NCBI GenBank assembly: GCA_907164885.2
Contig: OU015494.1
Coordinates: forward strand, 1,704,768-1,768,767
Length of the DNA stretch: 64,000 nt
Direction: 5' to 3'
Origin: Dolomedes plantarius
Taxonomy: Eukaryota > Arthropoda > Arachnida > Araneae > Dolomedidae
Below, piece after piece: positions 55,046 through 64,000 of the stretch. How positions within the stretch are numbered: the first letter of the stretch is position 1; each line of letters opens with the position of its first letter. The position numbers were made by a program, and so were the translations under genes. The notes beneath the pieces were generated by a model that had not been told where the DNA came from, searched no databases, and saw nothing but the letters and a program-made list of their open reading frames with translations.

Positions 55046-55331
55046 TGTTAAGAATTTGAAAGTTTCTTTCCCCGTTACACGGCGCGTCTCCTTGGTTTTA
55101 AGAGCTGCTCGATGTGAACGAGGCTATTACAAGCAAGCGAAAGTGGGAGCTTTTTTTCCCCTTATGTATTATGTCTACTCCACGATACGTTGTCTCTCGA
55201 TACGTTTTGTCACTCGATACGTTGTTTCTCGATACGTAATATGTATTCAAATGTTTGTAAATAGATGATGTTTATTAAAGTATTTGTGGAAATTACAGTC
55301 TTCTATCTATTCGACGAACAATCTGGCTACA
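55046..55331 (+). repeat. BEL/Pao 5' LTR (286 bp) with CGATACGT repeats
   Basis: Contains four copies of CGATACGT (about 55182-55238) spaced 16-20 bp, possibly transcription-factor sites, and ends ...GGCTACA. Confidence 0.95.
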
Positions 55332-55349
55332 TGGTCATCCACGAGCCGG
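55332..55349 (+). promoter_or_regulatory. Putative tRNA primer-binding site
   Basis: TGGTCATCCACGAGCCGG starts immediately after the 5' LTR. The tRNA is not identified. Confidence 0.6.
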
Positions 55350-55398
55350 AGGAAAGCGAACTGTTCTAACATTTTTGAAAAACCGTAACGAAACTTGA

Positions 55399-56330
55399 TT
55401 CAAAATCGCTCCCAGTGAACTCTCGCAAATAACTGTATTTAATCGGAAACAAGGATATATTCGTGGACAAATAACAAGATTAAAGACGATTTTACAAGAT
55501 AAGGTGCCTGTGGATAAAACGGATATTTTTCAAAAACTGAATACAATTGAAAAATTGCGTAGCAAGTTAGAGGATCTACGCAGTGAATGTTATTGCACTC
55601 TTTCTGACGCTGAGTTACCAGCTTTCGAAGCAAGTTTGGAGGAGCTGCAAATTGACCTCGACACATGCGAGGTAAGCTTTCAAAAACTTCTCAAACCAAA
55701 TTCTATTTCAAAACAGTCAGTCCTCTGATAACTGTAAATTAAAATTACCGTCAATTAATCTTCCCGAGTTTTCTGGGCAATATGTTGAATGGTTGTCATT
55801 CAAACGCAATTTATGTCATAATTGATGATAATGATGAGTTGTCAGATCAACAAAAATTATTTTATCTTCAATCAGCACTTAAGGGTAATGCCAAACAATT
55901 AATTACGGTAAATGATACATGCACTAGTTTATTCGAGGCACTGAAAAAACGTTTTGAGAACACACGCTTGCTTATTATGAATCATATTAGTGAAATATTT
56001 AATTGTTCTAATGTTAAATGTGAATCCGCGTCTAATTTAAGACAGATGCTTGACAAAATCGAAAGTAATTTGCGATTATTAAAACAGTTAAAATTAGAGA
56101 CAAACCCTCTATGCGAAGCAATATTAATTTATGTAATTCTTCAACGAATTGATATTGATACACGTAAATGTATACGAAATGGAATTGGGATCCGAATTGC
56201 CGAGTTGGGAAAAATTTACGGATTTTTTAACCAAAGATGTCAAGCTCTGGAAAATGTTAACAGAGGTCCGGGAGGAAATGAATTTAAACGGGAACCAACC
56301 CCAAATTCAAAACGCTAATAGTGAAAAATG
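55399..56330 (+). pseudogene. BEL/Pao Gag (DUF1759-like), frameshifted
   Basis: The frame is open from 55399, just after a TGA and without a clear ATG, to TGA 55726-55728; it includes QGYIRGQITRLKTIL and DIFQKLNTIEKLRSKL, the helical N-terminus of BEL Gag. LPSINLPEFSGQYVEWLSF (about 55747-55800) opens the DUF1759 core in another frame. The long block 55782-56318 carries DELSDQQKLFYLQSALKGNA, ALKKRFENTRLLIMNHI and LRQMLDKIESNLRLLKQL. It ends with RCQALE before the knuckle region. Two or three frame changes break it. Confidence 0.85.
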
Positions 56331-56339
56331 AGAAAATAA

Positions 56340-56560
56340 CTGTATGTTAGGATGCACAGAATCGCACCCCATTTTCAGGTGTAAAAGTTTATTGATTCAA
56401 ACGCAGATGAAAGATTAAAATATGTCATGAAATTTAATTTATGCTTTAACTGTCTCGGGTTTCATGCAATGTCTATATGCAAGAAAATACATTTAAAATG
56501 TAAAACTTGTAACAGAAATCATAGTACGATGTTACACGGAGCGAACTTTTTCTGTCGAAA
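56340..56560 (+). pseudogene. BEL/Pao nucleocapsid Cys/His region, frameshifted
   Basis: MLGCTESHPIFRC (about 56343-56382) and, in a second frame, NLCFNCLGFHAMSICKK (about 56438-56490) and CKTCNRNHSTMLHG (about 56504-56545) show the CxxC...H...C knuckles used to bind element RNA. One frame change lies near 56385. Confidence 0.8.
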
Positions 56561-56598
56561 GGAATAAACAAAACAAAAATGACAACGGCGCCAATGAT

Positions 56599-57110
56599 TT
56601 GGCGGCGAATGAAGAGAAAAGTTTTGCGCGATCTCAGGTGCCAGATGGCCTTACGAATCAAGAGCTGCAAAATGCGTCTTGTTTATATTCACTTAATGCA
56701 AGCAAAAATGTTCTTCTTTCCACGGTGAAAGTAAAGATTATGCAATCGAACGGAAATTGGTTGGAGTTAAATGCTTTATGTGACTCCGCATCTATGAGGA
56801 ATTTAATAATTGAAGACCCAGCTAATTTATTAGGCTTTCAAAAATCGCGATGTAGGGCAAATTTAATTGGACTAAAAATACAGTAGTACCAATTACTGAA
56901 AAGATTTGTACGCGTATTACGAACGATGAAGAATCCTTTAATAAGAAACTTGAATTTTTGATTTTGCCCGAAATTGCTGGGAATGTTCCATCTGAAAAAA
57001 TAAACATTTCTAATTTAAATTTGCCGGAAAACATAAAGTACGCGGATCCTAAATTTTATTTACCTAAAAAAAATATCGCTTTCTTCTGGTAGCTGACGTA
57101 TTTTACGAAT
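56599..57110 (+). pseudogene. BEL/Pao aspartic protease (DUF1758-like) region
   Basis: Open 56599-56886 with VKVKIMQSNGNWLELNALCD followed by SASMRNLI. The Asp-Ser-Ala triplet replaces the usual Asp-Ser-Gly of the catalytic loop. FLILPEIAGNVPSEKINISN and LPENIKYADPKFY follow in another frame up to about 57060, completing the domain. One frame change near 56880 and stops after 57085 break it. Confidence 0.78.
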
Positions 57111-57174
57111 TACTAAAAGGAAATCAAATCCAGGTAATGGTAACTCTATCATTTAATTGAGACAGCCTTCGGAT

Positions 57175-59081
57175 GGATGGTGACAGGTTCGATTCCTGCA
57201 GTGCGTCCAAATGATTCTCAGTGTTATTTTATTCAGGATCGCATTGAGGAGGGGTTACAACAATTTTGGGAATTGGAATCAATTGGCATATTCCAAGATG
57301 CACACTCGGTCGAGGAAGGTAAAGCACTTTTTAAGGACACTTTTTAAGAATTCTATATGCTACAAAAATGGGAGGTATGAAGTTAGGTTACCATGGAAAC
57401 GGGATTTCAGGGAATTAAATTATAACTTAACAGTTGCCAGGAGACGACTGGATCATTTGAATAGAAAATTTGAGAAGCATCCGGAACTGTATAACGATTA
57501 TCATGAGATGCTAAATGATTATGAAAATAAAGACATCATCGAAAAAGTTCCAAATGACAAAGTTCAAAGCGATAAACCACTATTTTATGTACCATTTTCT
57601 ATGGTTTATAGAGACTCTGTCAGTTCCAAAAACGAATGTTTTTCATGCCAGCGCACACGGAGAAGGTAAACTTTGCCTAAATGACTGTTTGTATGCAGGA
57701 CTTAGTCTTAATCCCCTGATATTTAACATGCTCATATTCTTCCGTTTGAATGCTGTGGTCGTCTTAGCACATATCGAAAAGGCGTTTCTGCAAATATCCT
57801 TAAATGAGAAGGATAGGAATGCTGTCCGATTTTTGTTCCCAAGTTCAAATCCAGGTAAAAGTAAGCATTATGACATCCAAAGTTTCAGATTTTGCCGTAT
57901 TCTCTTAGGTGTCAACGCCAGTCCCTTCTTGCTGTCTGCCACAATTAAGGAACACATCGAAAAGTTTCGGGGGGTTGCATCCCACTACGGTGGAAATGCT
58001 CGATAAATGTCTTTATGTAGACGACTTTCTAGGAGCTCTCGACAACGTCTCGTCTGACTTTCAGGTGTCGCGCGAAGCCAAAAGAATTATGGCTGATGCA
58101 GGAATGAACTTGTGTAAGTGGAGTTCCAAAAGCAAGGAATTGGTACAATCTTGGGAAGACCACGGGTTCAAAACCCATCCCATTCATTCAGAAGTCAATC
58201 CTCCTGACAAATTACACAAGGTTCTCGGTCTTCCGTGGCATGTTCATCAAGACTACAACATGATAGATGTGAAAAACTTGCTAGAATTTGATGAACAGGA
58301 AACTAGAACAAAAAGACTTGTGTTAAAAACAGCAGGAAAGCTGTACGACGTACTTGGTCTTTTAACACCGTTCACAATAAGACTCAAATGTATGTTCCAA
58401 GAATTGTGGCTTAGGAAGTGCCCGTGGGACGCGGAACTTCCACCAGACCTTCTCCAAATGTATACTCAATGGAGGTCTGAGTTGTCTGATATTTCGAACT
58501 TGAAAGTCCCTAGAATGATCCTCAACTCCAGCTTAGGTGATACCAACGAACTTCAAATCCATGTCTTTTCCGATGACAGCCAAAAAGCATACGGAACCGC
58601 AGTCTATTTGACAGTGAAGTACATTGACAAAATCACAGTGAATCTGGTTGCTTCGAAGAGTCGTGTTGCCCCATTAAAGAAACTGACTCTTCCAAAACTC
58701 GAACTGATGGGGGCGTTGCTCGCAGCCAGACTTGCACAAGAAGTAGAACAAATCATAAACCAAAAAGGATCAACCACATTTCATTTCTGGTCAAACTCCC
58801 AGATCGTATTGTTCTGGATCAAAGGACCTCACCACAAGTGGAAACAATTTGTTTCTAATCGTGTAAAGGAAATTCAGGCTCTTAGCAATCCTGAAGCTTG
58901 GTCACACGTACCGGGAAAATTAAATATTGCAGACCTTGTAACGAGAGGAGTTAGTCCAGAAAGTCTTTCAAAAAGTGAGGCCTGGTGGTCAGGTCCAGAA
59001 TTCTTAAGAACAAATGAGGTCTCATTATTTGAATGTAGTGATTCTATTCCCAAAGAATCTTATACACTGAAGTGCCACTGA
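57175..59081 (+). pseudogene. BEL/Pao reverse transcriptase and RNase H, frameshifted, 3' end cut by Tc1
   Basis: WMVTGSIPAVRPND (about 57175) and GRYEVRLPWKRDF (about 57372-57410) lead into the RT. HASAHGEGKLCLNDCLYAGL (about 57640) and VLAHIEKAFLQI (about 57765-57800) carry RT motif A, where the catalytic Asp is replaced by His. LYVDDFLGA, with YVDD at 58014-58025, is motif C. The frame is open from about 57909 to 59081: KTAGKLYDVLGLLTPFTIRL, then HVFSDDSQKAYG (RNase H first Asp, about 58560), LPKLELMGALLAARL, HFWSNSQIVLFWIKG and ADLVTRGVSPESL (about 58935). Frames change at about 57340, 57620 and 57960. The last four codons before the stop come from the Tc1 element, not from BEL. Confidence 0.9.
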
Positions 59082-59091
59082 ATTAGGGATA
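59065..59091 (+). repeat. Left inverted repeat of Tc1-like element in BEL
   Basis: Pairs with 60258-60284 without visible mismatch. Confidence 0.94.
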
Positions 59092-59211
59092 GCAAAGCCT
59101 ATGCAAATTGTGTAGCGCTGCGCATCATGTATGCGCAAGTGAGGGTGCTGTGGTAACTGCATTTATAGCGCGTACTGTGGTTGTTCTGAATTAGTTATTG
59201 GAATTGCCAGT

Positions 59212-60252
59212 ATGGGTAAACTGCCTGATTTAGACGCCTTCGATCGCGGACAAATCGTAGGTGCACGACGCATGGGCCATTCAAATTCCGAAATCGTCAG
59301 ACAGCTAGGATTTTCAAGGTCGACAGTGTCGAAGAGTATACCAAGAATACATGGATGGTGGAAAAAACTAGCGATCGGGCAAACTGCAAAGGACAATTAG
59401 CCTTGACAGTGCGTGGTGAGAGACGGCTCAGGCGTATTGTACGTAGACAGCGAAGCCAAACATTAGTTCAAATTACCACCCAGTTTAATGACGGTGCCAG
59501 TCGTACAGTCAGTAAACGGACTGTGCAACGCTCGCTTCACCGTATGGGTTTCGGGAGCCGTCGACCTACGAGAGTCCCATTGCTCTATACTCGCCATCGG
59601 GCTGCATGTCTTGCCTGGGCAAGAGAACACAGAGACTGGAGTCTAGAGGACTGGAAACGAGTAGCATGGAGTGATGAGTCTCGATTCTGACTACTTAACG
59701 CCGACGGGAGGCTGGGAATATGGCGTCAGGCTCATGAAGCCATGGATCCTGCATGACTGGCTGGAACTGTACAAGGGCATGGTGGCTCAATCATGGTCTG
59801 GGGTGTTTTTTCGTGGCACAGTTTGGGATCTTCGGTGCGTGTACCAACCTCCCTCAATGCAAATCGGTACGTAGAGTTGCTGGGTGATCACCTCCATCCG
59901 TTTATGCTGTTCTGTTATCCTCACGGTAATGGAGTTTTCCAGCAAGACAACTATACTTCTCACAAGTCCCCTGTTGGCTACTAGCTGGTTGGATGAGCAT
60001 TCCTCTGACTTCTCTGTCATGAATTGGCCACCTAGAAGCCCAGACTTAAATCCTATTGAGCATCTTTGGGATGTTTTGGAACAAGGCGTGAAAGGCCATC
60101 ACACAGCACCAAAGAACCTTACTGAATTATGGACAGCTTTAGCCAATATTTGGCAAGCCATTCCCGTGGAACGTTTCCAGAAACTTGTTGAATCTATGCC
60201 TCGTCGTGTGGCAGCCGTTATCAAGGCCAGACGATGCCCAACTCGTTACTAG
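59212..60252 (+). pseudogene. Tc1-like transposase, frameshifted
   Basis: Starts at ATG 59212 (MGKLPDLDAFDRGQIVGARR) with a helix-turn-helix (SNSEIVRQLGFSRSTVSKSI). The frame changes near 59370, then runs through the second DNA-binding domain (RTVSKRTVQRSLHRMGFGSR) to RVAWSDESRF (first Asp, about 59663-59690) and a stop. HPHGN-type loop and GVFQQDNYTSHKS (second Asp, about 59930-59965) lie in one frame; NWPPRSPDLNPIEHLWDVL (Glu, about 60022-60078) lies in another, up to the stop at 60250-60252. All catalytic acids remain but at least three breaks separate them. The C-terminus ARRCPTRY is typical of the family. Confidence 0.9.
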
Positions 60253-60257
60253 GTAGG

Positions 60258-60284
60258 TATCCCTAATTCAGTGGCACTTCAGTG
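60258..60284 (-). repeat. Right inverted repeat of Tc1-like element in BEL
   Basis: Pairs with 59065-59091. Confidence 0.94.
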
Positions 60285-60302
60285 TATTTTCGAATTGAAA
60301 AA

Positions 60303-61839
60303 AAGAGTTCACTGTAGAGGATGATATGTGTTTTGCTGTAACCAATGAAAATGTTATCTTTCATAATGACCTTCTAAAAATTACTAACAAGTTTTCTAAA
60401 CTTGATCGTATAGTTTCCTATGTTTTCAGGTTTGTATATAACTGTAGAAATCCAACAGACAAAAAAGGTGGGTATGTGGAGTGTCAAGAATTGAACAAAT
60501 CTGAATCTTTTCTTCTAAAATTTGCCCAACGTGAGTATTTAGAAGAAATCACTGCCTGGGGAAGGGTGGGAATGTGAAAGGTAAAGGTAAATTATCTTCT
60601 CTCAATTGTTTTCTTGATAAAGATGGGCATATACGCGTTGGAGGAATAATCAATTCTAGTATTAATGAGCATACTAAACATCCCATTGTCCTCCCACCTA
60701 AACATCCCTTAACTTACGTGATTGTACAGTATCTTCACTTGAAGTATTTGCATGTGGGGGCTCAATCCTTGTTGTACCTAATATATCAAAGGTATTGGCC
60801 GTTAAACGGCAGGAATTTATGCAGATCGGTTGTGCACAATTGTGTCACATGTACAAAGAACAAACCAATTCTAGAGCAACAATTGATGGGTCGATTGCCC
60901 AAAGAACGCATAGAATCTTCTCTTCCATTTACGATTACCGGTATAGATTTTTGTGGACCTTTCCATGTAAAATTCAAAGGTCAAAGGAAAGGTTTGTTAA
61001 ATAAGATATATGTAGCAATTTATGTATGTTTTTGCACTAAAGCAATTCATTTAGACTTTGTAAGTGATTTAACATCAGCAGGGCTCATTGCCAGTTTGAG
61101 AAGATTTTTCTCCAGAAGAGGTAAGGCCTCTAAGATTTTCACTGACAATGGACGAAATTTCGTTGGCGCAAATGCCGAACTAAAACGACTTCTAAAAATT
61201 GTAAATTCACCGGATGAACCAATGGCTCAATATTTCACTGAGGAGAAAATTGATTGGCATTATAGCCCTCCAAAATCTCGAAATTTTGGGGGATTATATG
61301 AAGCCGGTGTGAACGCCTTTAAATTTCACTTAAAGCGCATAGCAGGAAATTCTCATTTTACTTTGGAAGAATTCATTACAATCTTGGCGAAAATTGAAGG
61401 AGTTCTAAGCTCCAGGCCATTGACTCCATTGTCAACTGATTTTGAGAATTTTGAAACCCTAACTCCAGGGCATTTTCTTATTGGGAGACCCATCACTTCC
61501 ATCGCGGAACCCCAACTTACAAATATCGATGAAAATAGACTCAGTAAGTGGGAAAGGATTTCTAAAGCCTCTCAAAGAATTTGGAGACTTTGGAAAAGAG
61601 ATTACTTAAATAATCTACAAGAACGCCATAAATGGCAATTCAGTAAGAACAACGTAAGGGTGGGGACCTTAGTGTTGGTGAAGGAAGAAAACTTACCAGG
61701 CACTAAATGGTTAACAGGAAGAGTAGAAGAAATATTCAATGGAAGTGATGGGAAAGTGAGAGTGGTGAACATACGTTTACCACAAGGTAACATACTTAAA
61801 AGATGTGTACGAAATATTTGTGTATTACCTGTGTACTAA
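60303..61839 (+). pseudogene. BEL/Pao integrase and C-terminal domain
   Basis: VSYVFRFVYNC (about 60415) precedes the integrase. After a frame change near 60560 a 421-codon block (60574-61839) is open: HLKYLHVGAQSLLYLIYQRY with NCVTC forms the H2C2 zinc finger, FTITGIDFCGPF (about 60935) has the first catalytic Asp, IFTDNGRNFVGA (about 61135) the second, and FGGLYEAGV (about 61285) the Glu. The C-terminal DUF5641-like domain follows (LSKWERISKASQRIWRLW, VRVGTLVLVKEENLPG) and ends at TAA 61837-61839. This is the best preserved piece of the element; the catalytic triad is intact in one frame, though it is cut off from gag and RT by the Tc1 and frameshifts. Confidence 0.92.
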
Positions 61840-61998
61840 TTATTGTGTTAAGTTTCCTTTTATTTTTTTTCATTGTATGCATATTTGATATTTATGTTAA
61901 AGTGTAACTATTATTGTAGAACTTTCATTTAAACCTATATTGTATTGTTTTTGGAAATAATTTAGAATTATTGGATTATGAATCTAATCGGCGGATGG
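61840..61998 (+). other. BEL untranslated stretch before 3' LTR
   Basis: AT-rich non-coding DNA between the integrase stop and the LTR. No envelope gene is present. Confidence 0.7.
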
Positions 61999-62286
61999 TG
62001 TTAAGAATTTGAAATTTTCTTTCCCCGTTACGCGGCACGCCTCCTTGGTTTTAGCGCTGCTCGATGTGAACGTGGCTATTACAAGCAAGCAAAAAGTGGG
62101 AGCTTTTTTTCCCCCTTATATCTTATGTCTACTCACGATATGTTTGTCTCTCGATACGTTTTGTCACTCGATACGTTTGTTTCTCGATACGTAATATGTA
62201 TTCAAATGTTTGTAAATAGATGTTGTTTATTAAAGTATTTGTGGAAATTACAGTCTTCTATCTATTCGACGGACAATCTCGCTACA
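61999..62286 (+). repeat. BEL/Pao 3' LTR (288 bp)
   Basis: Copy of the 5' LTR. GGCGGATGG directly precedes it and may be the polypurine tract. Confidence 0.95.
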
Positions 62287-62291
62287 GAAAG
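62287..62291. repeat. BEL target-site duplication, right (GAAAG)
   Basis: Matches 55041-55045. Confidence 0.92.
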
Positions 62292-64000
62292 GATCTGTTT
62301 TGGAGAAATGCGCCTATAGCTAAATGTAGTTCTGTTTCAATAAAATACACTAATTTATATTTTCCTGCATTTATGTACGGTTATGCACGGGTAATAAAAA
62401 TGCTCATGTGTACCCCAAAGAGCTTTTCAATCAATTATCCGTAGATTTATAATAAATTAATTATAGAGAGTTTAATAAAAATAATTAGAATAATTACCTA
62501 GAAGTCTGATTTTTAATAACGAAAATACCAATTTCTTGTGAGTTTTTTTGTGTTTCTAACAATTTCTTTTAAAAATTCTTAACTTTTTTCATTTGCGAAG
62601 CACAGGTACCCCACCCTCAGATAATCTGGACGTTTTAGATAGCACAAGTTGTAACTAAATAATTCCAAGTTCTACCTCTGGTATCCTTTTATTACTACCG
62701 ATTATGGGAAGTAGGCCTAAGACATCGTACTTCTATTAAATATTTCTCTCTTCAAGAAAACCGTACTTAATAAAATATGAAAATAACAAAGCATGAAAAT
62801 CTCATGAAAAGGACACAAATTTTAAAATTTTCGTTGCTCAGTTGTTTCGGGTCTATTACTTGGCACTTCCTAAAATAAAAGTTTGATAAAGATTGTAAAT
62901 GTAATACTATCTAGAGATAACCAGTCAATTTTATTCATTTTATGCCTTAATTTTCATGCATTTTGAGTAACCCGAGGAAAATGTTTCTAAATATATTTGC
63001 TTCTTCTCTGTAGTTGGCTGAATAAATTTCTTTTCAAATGAACAGTTACATATTTATTATCCGCTTTTTAAATAATACTAATGAATATATATTTATCAAC
63101 AAGGAAGAACAAGCTTCTTTTTCCCGATAAGTGTTTAAAAATAACACTTCGTTTTTTAGACATTTAGTTATCAGCAGGGGACCATGTCTCTAATAAAAAA
63201 TTATAAAATAAATATCGATTTCTTTGTCAAAGTCTTAGAATGTATGTGAGTCAAAGTAACACATTAAAGTCAGGTAGAATGAAATGTAATGACATTTTGA
63301 AAATTTTTTTGAAAATCAAAAGAAAAGGATTGATTCTCCTTTGCTCGTGAAATGATCGGCCCTTTCAAAGAAATAGCATAAATAAAATCAATTGCGATAA
63401 TGCCCGAGTTCATAGTATAAATTTCAAAACAATTATGATAATATTGTTTGGATGTTTTGAGTTCATGCTCTGTGTTCGTTGATTCTGGATTGTCTTTTAC
63501 TTAAGAATAAATATTTTTAAATAACTGGAGCAGATGAAATTCAAAACATTTATCTTGACTTAAAATGAAGTTAAAAATTAATTCGCAAAAGACGTTTCAG
63601 AAAATTAAAGCGAATTTTACCTTATCGAAATCTGTGTGTTAAATAATGAGTATGAAATGCATTGAAAGGAAATTTTAAATCAAGTTTTGTGAACTTTCCT
63701 TAACAAGCAAAGAATAAGTATACAATTAATTCGTACCAACCAAATACTTTTAGAGATCTCGTTGGAAATAAGCAAACGTTCTCAGGGAGTTTCTGTATGT
63801 ACGTACATAAAGCAAATTTTATTTCTACTTTTAACTGAAACATGCTTGCTTTAAAAACACTTATTTCATACGTATACTTATATTATACATAGAATTCGTA
63901 TGAGGATAGAGTAACCACTGTTCCAATATGAAGTTTTCTTTTTGTTTGTGTCTATTGTTAAGTAAATGGAGAGATCATTTTTAATCCAGATTTTGGTTCC
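62292..64000. other. AT-rich stretch, no gene seen
   Basis: Nothing recognised up to the window end. Confidence 0.6.

Larger units (their letters stand above)
59065..60284 (+). mobile_element. Tc1-like transposon inserted in BEL Pol
   Basis: 27-bp inverted repeats at 59065-59091 and 60258-60284, starting CACTGAAGTGCCACTGAATT and matching fully by eye, flanked by TA on both sides (59063-59064, 60285-60286). Length is 1220 bp. Perfect ends and target duplication make it younger than the BEL copy. Its gene has several frameshifts. Confidence 0.95.
55046..62286 (+). mobile_element. BEL/Pao LTR retrotransposon, nearly complete but frameshifted
   Basis: LTRs at 55046-55331 (286 bp) and 61999-62286 (288 bp), TGTTAAG...GCTACA, flanked by the 5-bp duplication GAAAG (55041-55045, 62287-62291). 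Inside, in order, are gag, nucleocapsid knuckles, aspartic protease, RT/RNase H, integrase and DUF5641-like tail, all on the plus strand. LTRs differ at roughly 14 positions and six small indels (about 95% identical by hand). A Tc1 element at 59065-60284 interrupts Pol between RNase H and integrase. Without it the element is about 6.0 kb, a usual BEL length. Confidence 0.97.

Noticed and set aside
57180..57200. tRNA box B-like GGTTCGATTCC
   Set aside because: It lies inside the BEL protease-RT linker coding for VTGSIPAV; no matching box A or cloverleaf is present.

Overview
This 64 kb window is AT-rich, intron-poor eukaryotic DNA with no recognisable host gene. Almost every protein-like reading frame is a relic of a transposable element. 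The element mix (several Tc1/mariner families, hAT with BED or GTF2I-like transposase, pogo-like, Helitron, two BEL/Pao, one Ty3/Gypsy, LINE fragments and two unnamed arthropod-expanded families) points to an arthropod, most likely a spider or another arachnid. That assignment is inference from family types, not from a species marker.

Layout. 1.6-3.3 kb: pseudogene of an unnamed multicopy family with a CxxC finger. 7.4-8.7 kb: mariner-like element with near-perfect inverted ends and a DD41D-type transposase. 13.6-18.5 kb: a nest, in which a minus-strand Tc1 is split by a hAT element (8-bp target duplication ATCTACCC), which holds a GC-rich insert and a reverse-transcriptase tail, itself split by another Tc1. 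21.7-23.2 kb: internally deleted pogo-like element. 24.0-24.8 kb: short hAT derivative that keeps only a BED zinc finger, between ends built of CATCGATG repeats. 28.7-29.5 kb: small TA-flanked inverted-repeat element. 30.6-31.8 kb: a DD34E Tc1. 33.5-36.5 kb: a 3 kb element with about 400-bp inverted repeats and an unnamed protein family, the best candidate here for something undescribed.

37.5-51.1 kb: a Helitron relic (helicase C-terminal fragment and a 3' hairpin ending CTAG|T) holds a BEL/Pao element (38677-50020, TSD ATCGC). The integrase gene of that element was split by a minus-strand Gypsy element (43661-48837) that has lost protease, RT and RNase H. 52.0-52.3 kb: C-terminal LINE fragment. 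55.0-62.3 kb: a second BEL/Pao (286/288-bp LTRs, TSD GAAAG) with gag, protease, RT and integrase all recognisable but frameshifted, and interrupted by a Tc1 at a TA site.

Nothing here looks like a working operon or pathway. The genes relate by insertion order: younger elements interrupt older ones, and the duplicated target sites allow that order to be read directly. No copy has a complete open frame, so all elements look immobile unless supplied with enzymes in trans.
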